From NCBI GenBank assembly GCA_029907055.1, contig JARYMO010000010.1, positions 1 through 15,899 of the forward strand: a stretch of DNA of 15,899 bases. The letters are read 5' to 3'. The notes under the pieces were generated by a model. It did not search any database and was not told the origin of the DNA. It saw nothing but the letters and a program-made list of their open reading frames with translations. Source of the DNA: Syntrophomonadaceae bacterium. Its GTDB lineage: Bacteria; Bacillota; Syntrophomonadia; Syntrophomonadales; Syntrophothermaceae. Positions within the stretch are counted from its first letter, which is position 1. The number at the start of each line of letters is the position of its first letter. Positions 1-7,100 of the stretch are shown here, in pieces. A program made the position numbers and the translations under genes.

Positions 1-1129
1 CGGCGCTTGACTCCGGCCTGGTCATCCAGCACAGTCCTTGCACCACGTAGAACTCGGGGTCTTCCGGCATTTCCACCCTGCACCCGGTGGCGGCCAGCAC
101 GTCGCGCACGCCGGGGAACCGCGACGCCCCTCCCAGCAGCACGATGCCGTCCAGGGCCCACCGGCCTGCCTCAACCAGGCCCAGCTGCGCGGCCCGCGGC
201 TTCACCCTGGACTCCAGGAAGTGCTGCAGCTGCTGGAGCGGTTGGCCCGCCGCCAGGGCCAGCTCCGCCCGGTCCAGCTCGGCCCGCAGCGGGCGGCCGC
301 CGTAGAAGTCGGGTATGTCCACCCAGGCATGCCCTTCGGCCAGCAGGCGCAGCTTGACCTGCTCCGCCCACCACAGCATGCGCGCCCAGCAGCAGGCCTC
401 CTGTCGGTTGGGCTGCTGCTCGCGCATCAGCTCCACTGGCACCCGCACCCCGCTGTGTGCCTCGAAGAGGGGGACCAGCACCCGGCGCAGCAGGGCCTTG
501 TCAACCTCCGCCCCGCTGAAGGCGTCGCTCCCCGTCTGCAGCTGGGCCTCCAGCACCATGGAGGAGCCCCCGGCCCCTCCCAGGTCCACGATGCTGGCGT
601 CGGCCGTGCCTCCCCCCACGTCTACCACCATCCAGCTGCCGGTGAGGGGCGGCTGCTGGCGCCCGCGACGGGCCTGCAGCAGCCCGACCATGGCGGCTAG
701 GGGTTCGGGCAGCAGCTGCACGGCGGCCCCAGGAAAGGTGTCCCTCACCGCCTCCAGGACCAGGCGGCGCGCCTGCAACCCGAAGTAGTTGGGGATGCAG
801 GTGGCCACCTGGCTGACCGCCGCGTCCGGCGGCAGGGCACAGCGACGCACGTGGCGCAGGAACCCCGCCACCACCTCCCCAAGAGGCCAGGGCCCCAGGG
901 CGAGGTGCGGGGAACGCTTGATGGCCAGCTTGAAGAAGCGCCACAGCGTGACACCTGGTGCGTCCAGGCGTTCAGCCTCTTCTCCGAAGCACAGGCGGCC
1001 GTCGCGCGGTGAATACGCTGCCACGGCCGGCATCATGCCCCCTGGACCGAGCAGGTTGATGAAGGCCCCGTCCTGGTCCAGGGTGCCGATCTTCACGTAG
1101 CTGGTGCCCAGGTCAATGCCGATCTCCAC
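1..1129 (-). CDS. Hsp70/DnaK-fold (actin-like) ATPase, 3' end beyond window
   Basis: Reading from a GTG at 1129 to the left edge gives 376 residues without a stop. The Hsp70 nucleotide-binding domain is visible in order: phosphate-1 loop IGIDLGTSYVKIG (residues 3-15); a GEEAERL...FFKLAIKR stretch (about 49-72) matching the GEPAKRQ...IKRLIG region of DnaK; connect-1 LPEPLAAM (140-147); phosphate-2 VVDVGGGTADASIVDL (168-183); a segment around 200-215 resembling the 'GDTHLGGEDFD' region; and adenosine motif IVLLGGASRFPGV (329-341). It should bind and hydrolyse ATP. The domain is essentially complete at the window edge, so whether a substrate-binding or other domain follows cannot be seen. It lies 6 bases after the stop of the helical protein gene upstream and is probably translated from the same mRNA; no strong Shine-Dalgarno precedes the GTG, which fits coupling. 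It is not ordinary DnaK: the motifs are divergent and neither grpE nor dnaJ is nearby. ParM/MreB-like roles are less likely because the inter-motif segments match Hsp70. Confidence 0.85.
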   Translation of the reverse strand, partial: MEIGIDLGTSYVKIGTLDQDGAFINLLGPGGMMPAVAAYSPRDGRLCFGEEAERLDAPGVTLWRFFKLAIKRSPHLALGPWPLGEVVAGFLRHVRRCALPPDAAVSQVATCIPNYFGLQARRLVLEAVRDTFPGAAVQLLPEPLAAMVGLLQARRGRQQPPLTGSWMVVDVGGGTADASIVDLGGAGGSSMVLEAQLQTGSDAFSGAEVDKALLRRVLVPLFEAHSGVRVPVELMREQQPNRQEACCWARMLWWAEQVKLRLLAEGHAWVDIPDFYGGRPLRAELDRAELALAAGQPLQQLQHFLESRVKPRAAQLGLVEAGRWALDGIVLLGGASRFPGVRDVLAATGCRVEMPEDPEFYVVQGLCWMTRPESSA

Positions 1130-1135
1130 TCCAGT

Positions 1136-2779
1136 TTACCCCGCTCTCCCCACCACCAGGAAGGGCACTTCCCAGCGCGACTCCCCCGCCACCTCCACGC
1201 GGTAGAGGTCTCCGTGCGCCTCCAGCACCACCAGGTGCTGACCGGCCGGGACTGGGCGCTGCTGCACGGGCAGCGAGTCCAGCAGCGGCACCACCTCGGC
1301 GGGCAACGGCTGCCCCACCTGCAGCGGGTAGCGGGTCACGGACAGCTCCAGGTCACTCCACGCACGCCGAAGGCTGCGCGGGTGCAGCAATCCCTCCACG
1401 TCCTGGCGCAGGTGGAAGAAGGAAGAGGCCTCCCGCTTCAACCACTCCGCCGTGGAACGGGCGCGGCCGGCCTCCGCCAGCAGCGCTTCCAGCCGGTCCC
1501 GCCAGTACCGCAGTTTCACCGCGAACAGGTCCGCCGCGGCCAGCAGGCCCTCGAGCGGACTGCCAGCCCCCCTCAGCACCTGCAGCTCCGGCATGCTGGC
1601 CAGGGTGCGCAGCGCTCTCTCGGGCACGGCTACCGTTTCCTCCACCAGCCGGTCCAGCCCGCCGGGACCCGTTTCCGGGTCTGAGCCCAGTCGGGCCATG
1701 GCCGCCTCTACTCCGGAGGCCAGGTCCGCCACCGCCCGTTTCAAGGCCTGCAGGTCACGCACCTCCAGCCCCGGCAGCGTCTCCAGGTACCTCTGCACCT
1801 GCGGGTGACGCCTGGCCAAATAGGCCCCCGCCTCCAGCGCCTCGGCCGCGGCCTCCAGCAGGCACGCCGTTTCTGCCAGCGCCTGCAGCGCCCGCCGCGA
1901 CACGGCCCCGCGAGGGATGTCCAGCTCCAGGCACAGTCCCGCCACCATCGCCTGGTGTTCCCAGGCCTGCCGCGGCCCTGGGCCCAGCCAGTCCTCCACC
2001 CTCATCCAGTCAGGGGTGCGGGCCCCCGCCGCCAGACCCTGCAGTCGCGCGAGCGCCGTGACCGGCCCCACCGCGCGCGCTGTATCAGCCAGCTCGCGCG
2101 CTTCCGCCGCGCTACGCCGGAGCCCGGCCACCGCCCGCTGCAGGTCGTCGCGGCGCGTCGCGGCACTGGCCCCGGCTTCCGCCCGCGCACAGGCCATCAG
2201 CGCTACCCGCGCCCATGGGTATCGCCACAGCCCCTCCAGTCCCCCCGCCAGCCGGACCGACTCCAGCAGGCCCTCCAGCCACGATGCCGCCTCCACCGCC
2301 TCCATCCTCAACTCCTGGAGCACCTGCCGGACCTGGAAGTACACGCCCCCGCGGGACACGTCCAGCTGTTGCAGGCGTGCGTCTGCCTCCTGCGCCATGG
2401 ACGCCAGCGACGACCCCACCAGGGCCAGGCGGTTGCACAGCTGCGCGCAGCGCAGCAGGTAGCCCGCCACTCCCTCCCGCAGCGCCGCCTGCTGGCGGCC
2501 GACCTGGAACATGTACGAGGTGGTGGCCTCGATCTCCTCCCGGTAGGCCGGGAACACGCGTTCGTGAAAGGAACGGTAGTAGTACGTGTTCACCCGGTGC
2601 AGCCAGGCCTCCCAGCGCGCGCTGTCCGCCGCCCGTCCCTCGTCCTCCTCGACGGAGTCTGTCCTGGTGCCGTGCGGCAGGTCGCTCCAGGAGGCGACCT
2701 CTTCCCGCACGGCTGCCAGGGCCGCCGCCAGCAGTTCCTCGCACCGTTCGCGCAGTTTTTCCAGCCCGTTGTCCACCAT
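1136..2779 (-). CDS. Unrecognised helical/coiled-coil protein
   Basis: I do not recognise this family. From ATG 2779 it is 547 residues. The N-terminus (1-30) is an amphipathic, heptad-like helix rich in Leu, Glu and Arg, followed by an acidic linker (about 35-52), a Tyr-rich stretch TYYYRSFHERVF (64-75), and then almost unbroken Ala/Leu/Glu/Arg-rich helices to about residue 490. The last 45 residues (503-547) change character to alternating hydrophobic beta-strand-like sequence (HLVVLEAHGDLYRVEV, then RWEVPFLVVG), suggesting a small beta-barrel or SH3-like cap. No signal peptide, membrane segment or catalytic motif is visible. An alternative start is GTG 2788, whose GTGA overlaps the upstream stop by four bases; ATG 2779 leaves a 5-base gap. 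Either way it is coupled to its neighbours, and the ATPase gene follows 6 bases later. A scaffold, adaptor or nucleotide-exchange partner of the ATPase is a guess from context only. Confidence 0.8.
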   Translation of the reverse strand: MVDNGLEKLRERCEELLAAALAAVREEVASWSDLPHGTRTDSVEEDEGRAADSARWEAWLHRVNTYYYRSFHERVFPAYREEIEATTSYMFQVGRQQAALREGVAGYLLRCAQLCNRLALVGSSLASMAQEADARLQQLDVSRGGVYFQVRQVLQELRMEAVEAASWLEGLLESVRLAGGLEGLWRYPWARVALMACARAEAGASAATRRDDLQRAVAGLRRSAAEARELADTARAVGPVTALARLQGLAAGARTPDWMRVEDWLGPGPRQAWEHQAMVAGLCLELDIPRGAVSRRALQALAETACLLEAAAEALEAGAYLARRHPQVQRYLETLPGLEVRDLQALKRAVADLASGVEAAMARLGSDPETGPGGLDRLVEETVAVPERALRTLASMPELQVLRGAGSPLEGLLAAADLFAVKLRYWRDRLEALLAEAGRARSTAEWLKREASSFFHLRQDVEGLLHPRSLRRAWSDLELSVTRYPLQVGQPLPAEVVPLLDSLPVQQRPVPAGQHLVVLEAHGDLYRVEVAGESRWEVPFLVVGRAG

Positions 2780-2784
2780 CCCCG

Positions 2785-4266
2785 TCACACCCCCAGCACC
2801 TTCGCCATCAGCGCGTCCAGCAGGAAGGAGCCACCTTCCGCCAGGAACACCCCCGCTTTCTTGCGGTACAGGCCCACCAGGGCATCGGTGCCCTGCAGGC
2901 TGGCCTCCACCGCCCGCTGCGCCGCCCGCCGGCTCTCCTCTCCCAGCCCCGGGGCCAGCGAGTCCAGCACCTCCTGGTTGAGGAACCGCCGCGAAGGCAC
3001 CCAGCGCCACAGCGCCAGGTAGATGTCCAGCAGCGCTTCAGCCACCAGGCCGATCCAGGCCGTGCGCTGCACCGCCGCCTGCCTGGCCACCTCGGCGATG
3101 ACGAAGGACTCCTGCGGCCGGCGGGCCAGCCGTTCCGCACCGGCTTCCAGGCACACCTGCAGTCCCGCCGGTCCCACCTCTCCCTCCGACCAGGCGCGGG
3201 CCACCGCCACGAAGGGGTCTCCTGGCCGCAGCCGCCCTGCCTCGGCGCAGAAGTCCACCAGCGCCGCGCGGGGCAGGATGAAGGAGGTTTCCCGCCCCAC
3301 CACCCACGCGCGGTAGAGGCCCAGGAACCCCAGCGAGGCGCGGTCCAAGTTGAGCTGGGGAAAGTGGGTCCGGTAGATGTCCTCGGCCGCCCCGCGGGCC
3401 CCTGTCCCGAACGCCACCAGGCAGTACAGCGGCAACACGGTGCGCACCGCCTGGTCGAGGCGACGGTACACCGCTGCCGCCTCCGCCCCGTCCCCCAGCC
3501 GCGAGCGGCGCAGGAAGTCGCCGTAGGCCTGCACCAGCAGGGCCAGGCTGTCTTCCGGCCACCCCACCATGAACACCTGCTCGGCGGCCTGCACCAGCGC
3601 CAGCTGGCGCGCCGCGCCGCCGGGGTCGTGGCGGTCGAGCGCCGCCACCTCCCGCAGCGCGGCCAATGCCTCGCGCATCAGGTCGGTGCGTTCGCCGAAC
3701 AGGTTGCCCCATCCCGGCACCCGCACCGACTCCACCTCCACCCCGCGGTTGCTCTCTTTCTGTTCCGACGCCAGGCTGTCCCGGCGCTGCCGCAGCAGCC
3801 GGCGCAGCTCGGGGTTGCCGCTGCGCCCCGCCAACGATTCCAGCTGCACCCGGTCCAGGGCTGCCGCGATGCGCCGGTAGGGGTCCTGCAGGGCCGGACG
3901 GTACAAGCGCACCAGGAAATCGAGGTTCGCACGCTCCTGCCCCGCCCGCAGGAGGTAGGGCAAGGTGTCCAGGAAATCGCGCAGCACGCTCTCGGGCGCT
4001 GCGCCCAGCCAGCGCAGCAGCGGCATGGACTGCGAGTGCTGCAGCAGCCACCGGTACAAGGCCATGCGCTGCGAGGGGAAGAGCGCACGAAAGAGCAGGT
4101 CGGCGGTCTCTTCCTCCGGTTCCAGGCCGGCCAGCGCTCCCGGCTCTGCTGCCAGCTGCCGCACCCGCGCCCGCGCGTCCAGTTCCTCCTGCCACGCTGC
4201 GAACAGCTCGCGGGCCGCGGCGTCCGCAACACCGGCGCCCGGCGGCTCAGGTTTCCCGTACCCCAT
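2785..4266 (-). CDS. Unrecognised alpha-helical protein
   Basis: Family not recognised. From ATG 4266 (preceded by a purine-rich GAGAGGGAGAGA) the product is 493 residues. It is predicted by eye to be all helical, with repeated blocks of about 30-40 residues of the kind seen in TPR or HEAT solenoids, though I cannot fit a TPR consensus. Landmarks are an acidic N-terminal region (about 50-65), FPSQRMALYRWLLQHSQSM (about 71-89), a charged Gln/Lys/Ser linker near 180-195, and a C-terminal half rich in Trp and aromatic residues (AWIGLVAEALLDIYLALWRW). No transmembrane segment or signal peptide is convincing, and no J-domain HPD motif is present. The gene starts inside the end of the preceding gene (20-base overlap) and ends four bases inside, or five bases before, the next one, so the products are probably made in fixed proportion. 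A protein-interaction scaffold is plausible but unproven. Confidence 0.8.
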   Translation of the reverse strand: MGYGKPEPPGAGVADAAARELFAAWQEELDARARVRQLAAEPGALAGLEPEEETADLLFRALFPSQRMALYRWLLQHSQSMPLLRWLGAAPESVLRDFLDTLPYLLRAGQERANLDFLVRLYRPALQDPYRRIAAALDRVQLESLAGRSGNPELRRLLRQRRDSLASEQKESNRGVEVESVRVPGWGNLFGERTDLMREALAALREVAALDRHDPGGAARQLALVQAAEQVFMVGWPEDSLALLVQAYGDFLRRSRLGDGAEAAAVYRRLDQAVRTVLPLYCLVAFGTGARGAAEDIYRTHFPQLNLDRASLGFLGLYRAWVVGRETSFILPRAALVDFCAEAGRLRPGDPFVAVARAWSEGEVGPAGLQVCLEAGAERLARRPQESFVIAEVARQAAVQRTAWIGLVAEALLDIYLALWRWVPSRRFLNQEVLDSLAPGLGEESRRAAQRAVEASLQGTDALVGLYRKKAGVFLAEGGSFLLDALMAKVLGV

Positions 4267-4969
4267 GCGTCTCTCCCTCTCGCCCGTCACAGAACAGCCA
4301 GTTGAGCAGCCGGCAGGCCTGGCCGGCCTTGTCCGCATCTGCCTCCGTCAGGTACACCAGGTAGTAGATGGACTTGTCGCGGTGCGTGAACACCCCCGAA
4401 AGGCAGTCGTCGCCCCGCACCTCGAAACGGTCCGCGCTCGCCTTACCCCGGCGCAGGTAGCGCACGCTCACCAGCCGGGTCACGAAGGGCAGGCGCGCCA
4501 CCCGCTGGAAATGGGCCTCCAGGCCTGTCTCTTTGCCGGGGTTGCCCTCCTCGTAGACCAGTACCGCGTCGCCCTTGCGAGCCATCGGCAGCTCCTTCGG
4601 CTTCTCCAGCTCGCGCACCCAGGCCAGCAGGTCCTGCACCTGTGCCGCCGTCACCCTGCCCCCGAACTCGGAGGCCAGGTACGGACGCAGCCGGGGAGGA
4701 AAGGCCTCCAGCGGCTGCGGCTCCCGCGCCAGCTCCTCCACCAGCCCGGGGTGCTGCAACAGGTGCGCCAGCAGTTCCCCCCGTCCCGCCTCCACCCCGT
4801 CCAGCGAGAAGCCGTACTCCCCTTCCAGCGCCTCGCCGTAGGTTTCGCACAGCAAGGCGAACCCCTGGGGATCGGCGGACCGCAGTTCCCGCACGTAGCG
4901 GTGCAGCCGCTCCATCTCGCCCGCGTCCAGGGGGAGCCTCCGTGCCACCTTGCGCAACACCGCACGCAC
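4247..4969 (-). CDS. Unrecognised 240-residue protein, first gene of the Hsp70-like operon
   Basis: Family not recognised. The start is GTG 4969, chosen because a near-perfect GGAGGTGA lies at 4976-4983 with a 6-base spacer. The N-terminal half (1-125) is helical, with a conserved-looking block GFALLCETYGEALEGEYGF (36-54). The C-terminal half (about 132-230) looks mixed alpha/beta: strand-like DAVLVYEEG (134-142), RLVSVRYLRRG (165-175), DCLSGVFTH (188-196) and SIYYLVYLTE (200-209), then helix KAGQACRLLNWLF (214-226). The strand-rich part resembles a small cytosolic sensor or binding domain, but I cannot name it. No membrane segment is visible. It is the promoter-proximal gene of the four-gene minus-strand operon, and its last 20 bases are shared with the next gene. 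Base composition matches its neighbours, so there is no sign of recent transfer. Confidence 0.8.
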   Translation of the reverse strand: MRAVLRKVARRLPLDAGEMERLHRYVRELRSADPQGFALLCETYGEALEGEYGFSLDGVEAGRGELLAHLLQHPGLVEELAREPQPLEAFPPRLRPYLASEFGGRVTAAQVQDLLAWVRELEKPKELPMARKGDAVLVYEEGNPGKETGLEAHFQRVARLPFVTRLVSVRYLRRGKASADRFEVRGDDCLSGVFTHRDKSIYYLVYLTEADADKAGQACRLLNWLFCDGREGETHGVRET

Positions 4970-5190
4970 GCCTTCTCACCTCCGTGTTCACTTCCCTCAT
5001 TGTACACCAAGCGGCTGCCCCGCACCCAGCCACCGGCCTCCCCCACGTGCAAGGGCGCAGTGCCTTTTTGAGCTACGGGGCCCTACCCGGATGCGTGTCC
5101 CATCCAGTACAATAGACTGGACGACACCCGGTGCTGCGCTCGGCCCCCTGCCGCCGGGAGCAGCCCCGCACAGAGGAAGGAGCAGTGCCC
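4970..5190. other. Divergent intergenic region between the Hsp70-like operon and the apgM-like gene
   Basis: These 221 bases separate two divergently transcribed units. A TACAAT hexamer occurs once on each strand: minus-strand copy at 4999-5004, about 30 bases before the GTG of the left operon, and plus-strand copy at 5108-5113, about 78 bases before the apgM-like ATG. Neither has a convincing -35 box at 16-18 bases, so both promoter calls are weak. The plus-strand copy lies inside an inverted repeat, CCAGTACAATAGACTGG (5104-5120; arms CCAGT/ACTGG), which could be a repressor site over the promoter. I see no small ORF with a ribosome binding site, and no tRNA or riboswitch that I can recognise. 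Confidence 0.4.
4976..4983 (-). promoter_or_regulatory. Ribosome binding site deciding the GTG 4969 start
   Basis: On the minus strand the sequence reads GGAGGTGAGAAGGCGTG. The GGAGGTGA core complements the 16S 3' end and sits 6 bases before GTG 4969, so this start is favoured over ATG 5000 in another frame. Confidence 0.75.
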
Positions 5191-6408
5191 ATGAAATACG
5201 TCGTGGTGCTGGCAGACGGCATGGCCGACTACCCGGTCCCCGAACTGGGGGGGCGCACCCCGCTGCAGGCGGCCCATACCCCGCACCTGGACTTCCTGGC
5301 CCGCCTGGGGCAGGTAGGCATGGTGCGCACCGTGCCGGAAGGAATGCCCCCGGGCAGCGATGTCGCCAACCTCTCCGTGCTGGGCTACGACCCGCGCCAG
5401 TACTACACCGGGCGCTCGCCCCTGGAAGCGGTCGCCATGGGTGTGGCACTGGGGGACGACGACGTGGCCTTCCGCTGCAACCTGGTCACCCTCTCCGACG
5501 CGGCCGACTACTGCGCCAAGGTGATGGTCGACTACAGCGCCGACGAGATTTCCACCCCAGAGGCAGCGGCCCTGATGGCCGAGGTGCAACAGCGCCTGGG
5601 CACGGCTGAGCTGCGCTTTCACGCCGGCATCAGCTACCGCCACCTGATGGTGTGGGCCGGCGGCCCGCTGGAGGTGGAGCTCACCCCTCCCCACGACATC
5701 TCCGACCGCCCCATCGCCGCCTACCTGCCCAGGGGCGCGCGCAGCGATACCCTGCTGGGCCTGATGATCAGCAGCCACGAGTTTCTCCCCGCCCACCCGG
5801 TCAACCAGGCGCGGGTTGGCCGCGGCCTGCGTCCCGCCAACTCCCTCTGGTTCTGGGGGCAGGGCAAGCGCCCCTCGCTGCCCCTGTTCGCCGACAAGTA
5901 CGGGGTGCGGGGCTCGGTCATCTGCGCGGTTGACCTGACCAAGGGCCTGGGCATCTGCGCCGGGCTCACGCCGGTGGAGGTGCCGGGAGCCACCGGCAAC
6001 ATCACCACTGACTTCCGGGGCAAAGCGCGGGCTGCCCTCTCCGAACTGCACAGGGGACAGGACTTCGTCTACCTGCACGTGGAGGCGCCTGACGAGGCAG
6101 GGCATCGGGGGGAGCTTGAGACCAAGATCCGGGCCATCGAGGAGATCGACGCCAAGGTGGTGGGAGAGCTGCTGGCCGGCCTGGCCGACTTCGACGACTT
6201 CCGGATGATGGTGCTGCCGGACCACCCCACCCCGCTGTCGGTGCGCACCCACACCGCGGAAGAGGTGCCGTTCGTCATCTACCAGGCCTCGCGGACGCGC
6301 GCAAGCGGCCTGGAACGTTACGACGAGGAGAGCGGCCGCCGCAGCGGGCTGCGGGTGGATCCGGGCTACCTGCTAATGGACCGCTTCATGGGCCTGCAGC
6401 AGGAGTGA
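5191..6408 (+). CDS. apgM: Archaeal-type cofactor-independent phosphoglycerate mutase family protein (possible homoserine kinase)
   Basis: This 405-residue member of the alkaline phosphatase superfamily (COG3635) has the usual family length. The start is ATG 5191, with AGGAAGGAG at 5174-5182 upstream; a longer in-frame start at 5131 lacks such a site. Seen motifs: VVVLADGMADYP (4-15), where Asp9 is a metal ligand; PPGSDVANLSVLGYDP (53-68), with Ser56 aligning to the phosphorylated Ser of iPGM; CNLVTLSD; HVEAPDEAGHRGE, with metal-binding Asp and His; and LPDHPTPLSVRTHT near the C-terminus. The known archaeal activity is interconversion of 3- and 2-phosphoglycerate. However, a bacterial subgroup of this family has been proposed to act as homoserine kinase in threonine synthesis, and this sequence looks like that subgroup. 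Because a normal gpmI is present at 14962-15899, the second role deserves weight. It is a single plus-strand gene, and its last 23 bases overlap the end of queC on the other strand. Family membership is secure; the substrate is not. Confidence 0.9.
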   Translation: MKYVVVLADGMADYPVPELGGRTPLQAAHTPHLDFLARLGQVGMVRTVPEGMPPGSDVANLSVLGYDPRQYYTGRSPLEAVAMGVALGDDDVAFRCNLVTLSDAADYCAKVMVDYSADEISTPEAAALMAEVQQRLGTAELRFHAGISYRHLMVWAGGPLEVELTPPHDISDRPIAAYLPRGARSDTLLGLMISSHEFLPAHPVNQARVGRGLRPANSLWFWGQGKRPSLPLFADKYGVRGSVICAVDLTKGLGICAGLTPVEVPGATGNITTDFRGKARAALSELHRGQDFVYLHVEAPDEAGHRGELETKIRAIEEIDAKVVGELLAGLADFDDFRMMVLPDHPTPLSVRTHTAEEVPFVIYQASRTRASGLERYDEESGRRSGLRVDPGYLLMDRFMGLQQE

Positions 6409-7087
6409 CCGCATAGGGAATGGGGTCGGCGAGGCCGGCTTCGCGGAACCCCTTCAGGCGCAGGCGGCAGGCGTCGCACTGGCCGCAGGCCACCTCCCCA
6501 CCCAGGTAGCAGCTGCTGGTCAGCTCGAAGGGCGCTCCGAGCCGGGCTCCCAGGCGCACGATGCCGGCCTTGTCCAGGTGCAGCAGCGGTGCGGCGATGG
6601 TGATGGGGTTGCCGCGCGCCCCCGCCGCGGTGCCGGCGTTCACCGCGGCCTGGAAGGCCTCGATGAACTGCGGCCGGCAGTCCGGGTAGCCAGAGTAGTC
6701 GAGGGCGTTGACCCCGATGAAGACGGTCGCGGCCCCCACGCTCTCCGCGTAGGCCACCGCCAGGGCCAGGAACACCCCGTTGCGGAACGGCACGTAGGTG
6801 GAGGGGATGTCCGTCCCCAACTGCGCTTCCTCTCTGCCCAGCGGCACCTCCAGGTGATGAACGGTGAGCGAGCTGCCGCCGATGTCCCGGAAGAATCCGC
6901 AGTCGACCACCAGGTGCCGGGCGACGCCGAAGTGGGCCGCTACCTGGCGCGCCTGTTCCACCTCGCGGGCGTGCCGCTGCCCGTACGCGAAGGTGATAGG
7001 CCACAGGCGGTGCTGCTGGGCTGCCACCGCCATGCAGACCGTGCTGTCCAGGCCACCGGAAAGCAGCACTACCGCCTCATCCTGCAC
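6386..7087 (-). CDS. queC: 7-cyano-7-deazaguanine (preQ0) synthase QueC
   Basis: QueC converts 7-carboxy-7-deazaguanine to preQ0 using ATP and ammonia, in the pathway to the tRNA base queuosine. From GTG 7087 the protein has 233 residues, normal for the family. The PP-loop SGGLDST is at 10-16; YGQRH (35-39) and STYVPFRN (96-103) are typical QueC segments; GVNALDYSGYPDCRPQF (125-141) is the family signature; and four zinc-binding Cys are at 193, 201, 204 and 207 (SSCY...ACGQCDAC). A longer start at GTG 7096 is possible, but that GTG is itself part of the GGAGGTGA ribosome binding site, so 7087 is preferred. It is the last gene of the esterase-HD-rnr-queC operon; its ribosome binding site includes the rnr stop codon, implying coupling. 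No queD, queE or queF is adjacent. Its 3' end overlaps the convergent apgM-like gene. Confidence 0.95.
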   Translation of the reverse strand: MQDEAVVLLSGGLDSTVCMAVAAQQHRLWPITFAYGQRHAREVEQARQVAAHFGVARHLVVDCGFFRDIGGSSLTVHHLEVPLGREEAQLGTDIPSTYVPFRNGVFLALAVAYAESVGAATVFIGVNALDYSGYPDCRPQFIEAFQAAVNAGTAAGARGNPITIAAPLLHLDKAGIVRLGARLGAPFELTSSCYLGGEVACGQCDACRLRLKGFREAGLADPIPYAVTPAAGP

Positions 7088-7092
7088 TGCCC

Positions 7093-7100
7093 TCACCTCC
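7093..7100 (-). promoter_or_regulatory. queC ribosome binding site overlapping the rnr stop
   Basis: The minus strand reads GGGAGGTGAGGGCAGTG. The GGAGGTGA contains the rnr stop TGA and lies 5 bases before GTG 7087. A ribosome terminating on rnr would cover the queC initiation site, so the two genes are probably translationally coupled. Confidence 0.7.

Noticed and set aside
501..944. Minus-strand frame of 147 codons inside the Hsp70-like gene
   Set aside because: It is an alternative frame; the frame from GTG 1129 has all the ATPase motifs and covers the same bases.
2215..4305. Very long plus-strand open frame (696 codons) opposite the helical protein genes
   Set aside because: Its product is Pro/Arg/Gln/His-rich low-complexity sequence, as expected antisense to GC-rich genes. 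The minus-strand frames have protein-like composition, ribosome binding sites and operon spacing.
5051..5070. Small hairpin followed by TTTTT on the plus strand (around AAGGGCGCAGTGCCTTTTT), resembling a terminator
   Set aside because: The stem is only about 3-4 base pairs and there is no plus-strand gene upstream for it to terminate.
6422..6452. Imperfect hairpin (GGGGT/ACCCC outer, GCGAG/TTCGC inner) just after the apgM-like stop
   Set aside because: It lies within queC coding sequence and lacks a U tract, so I cannot support a terminator.
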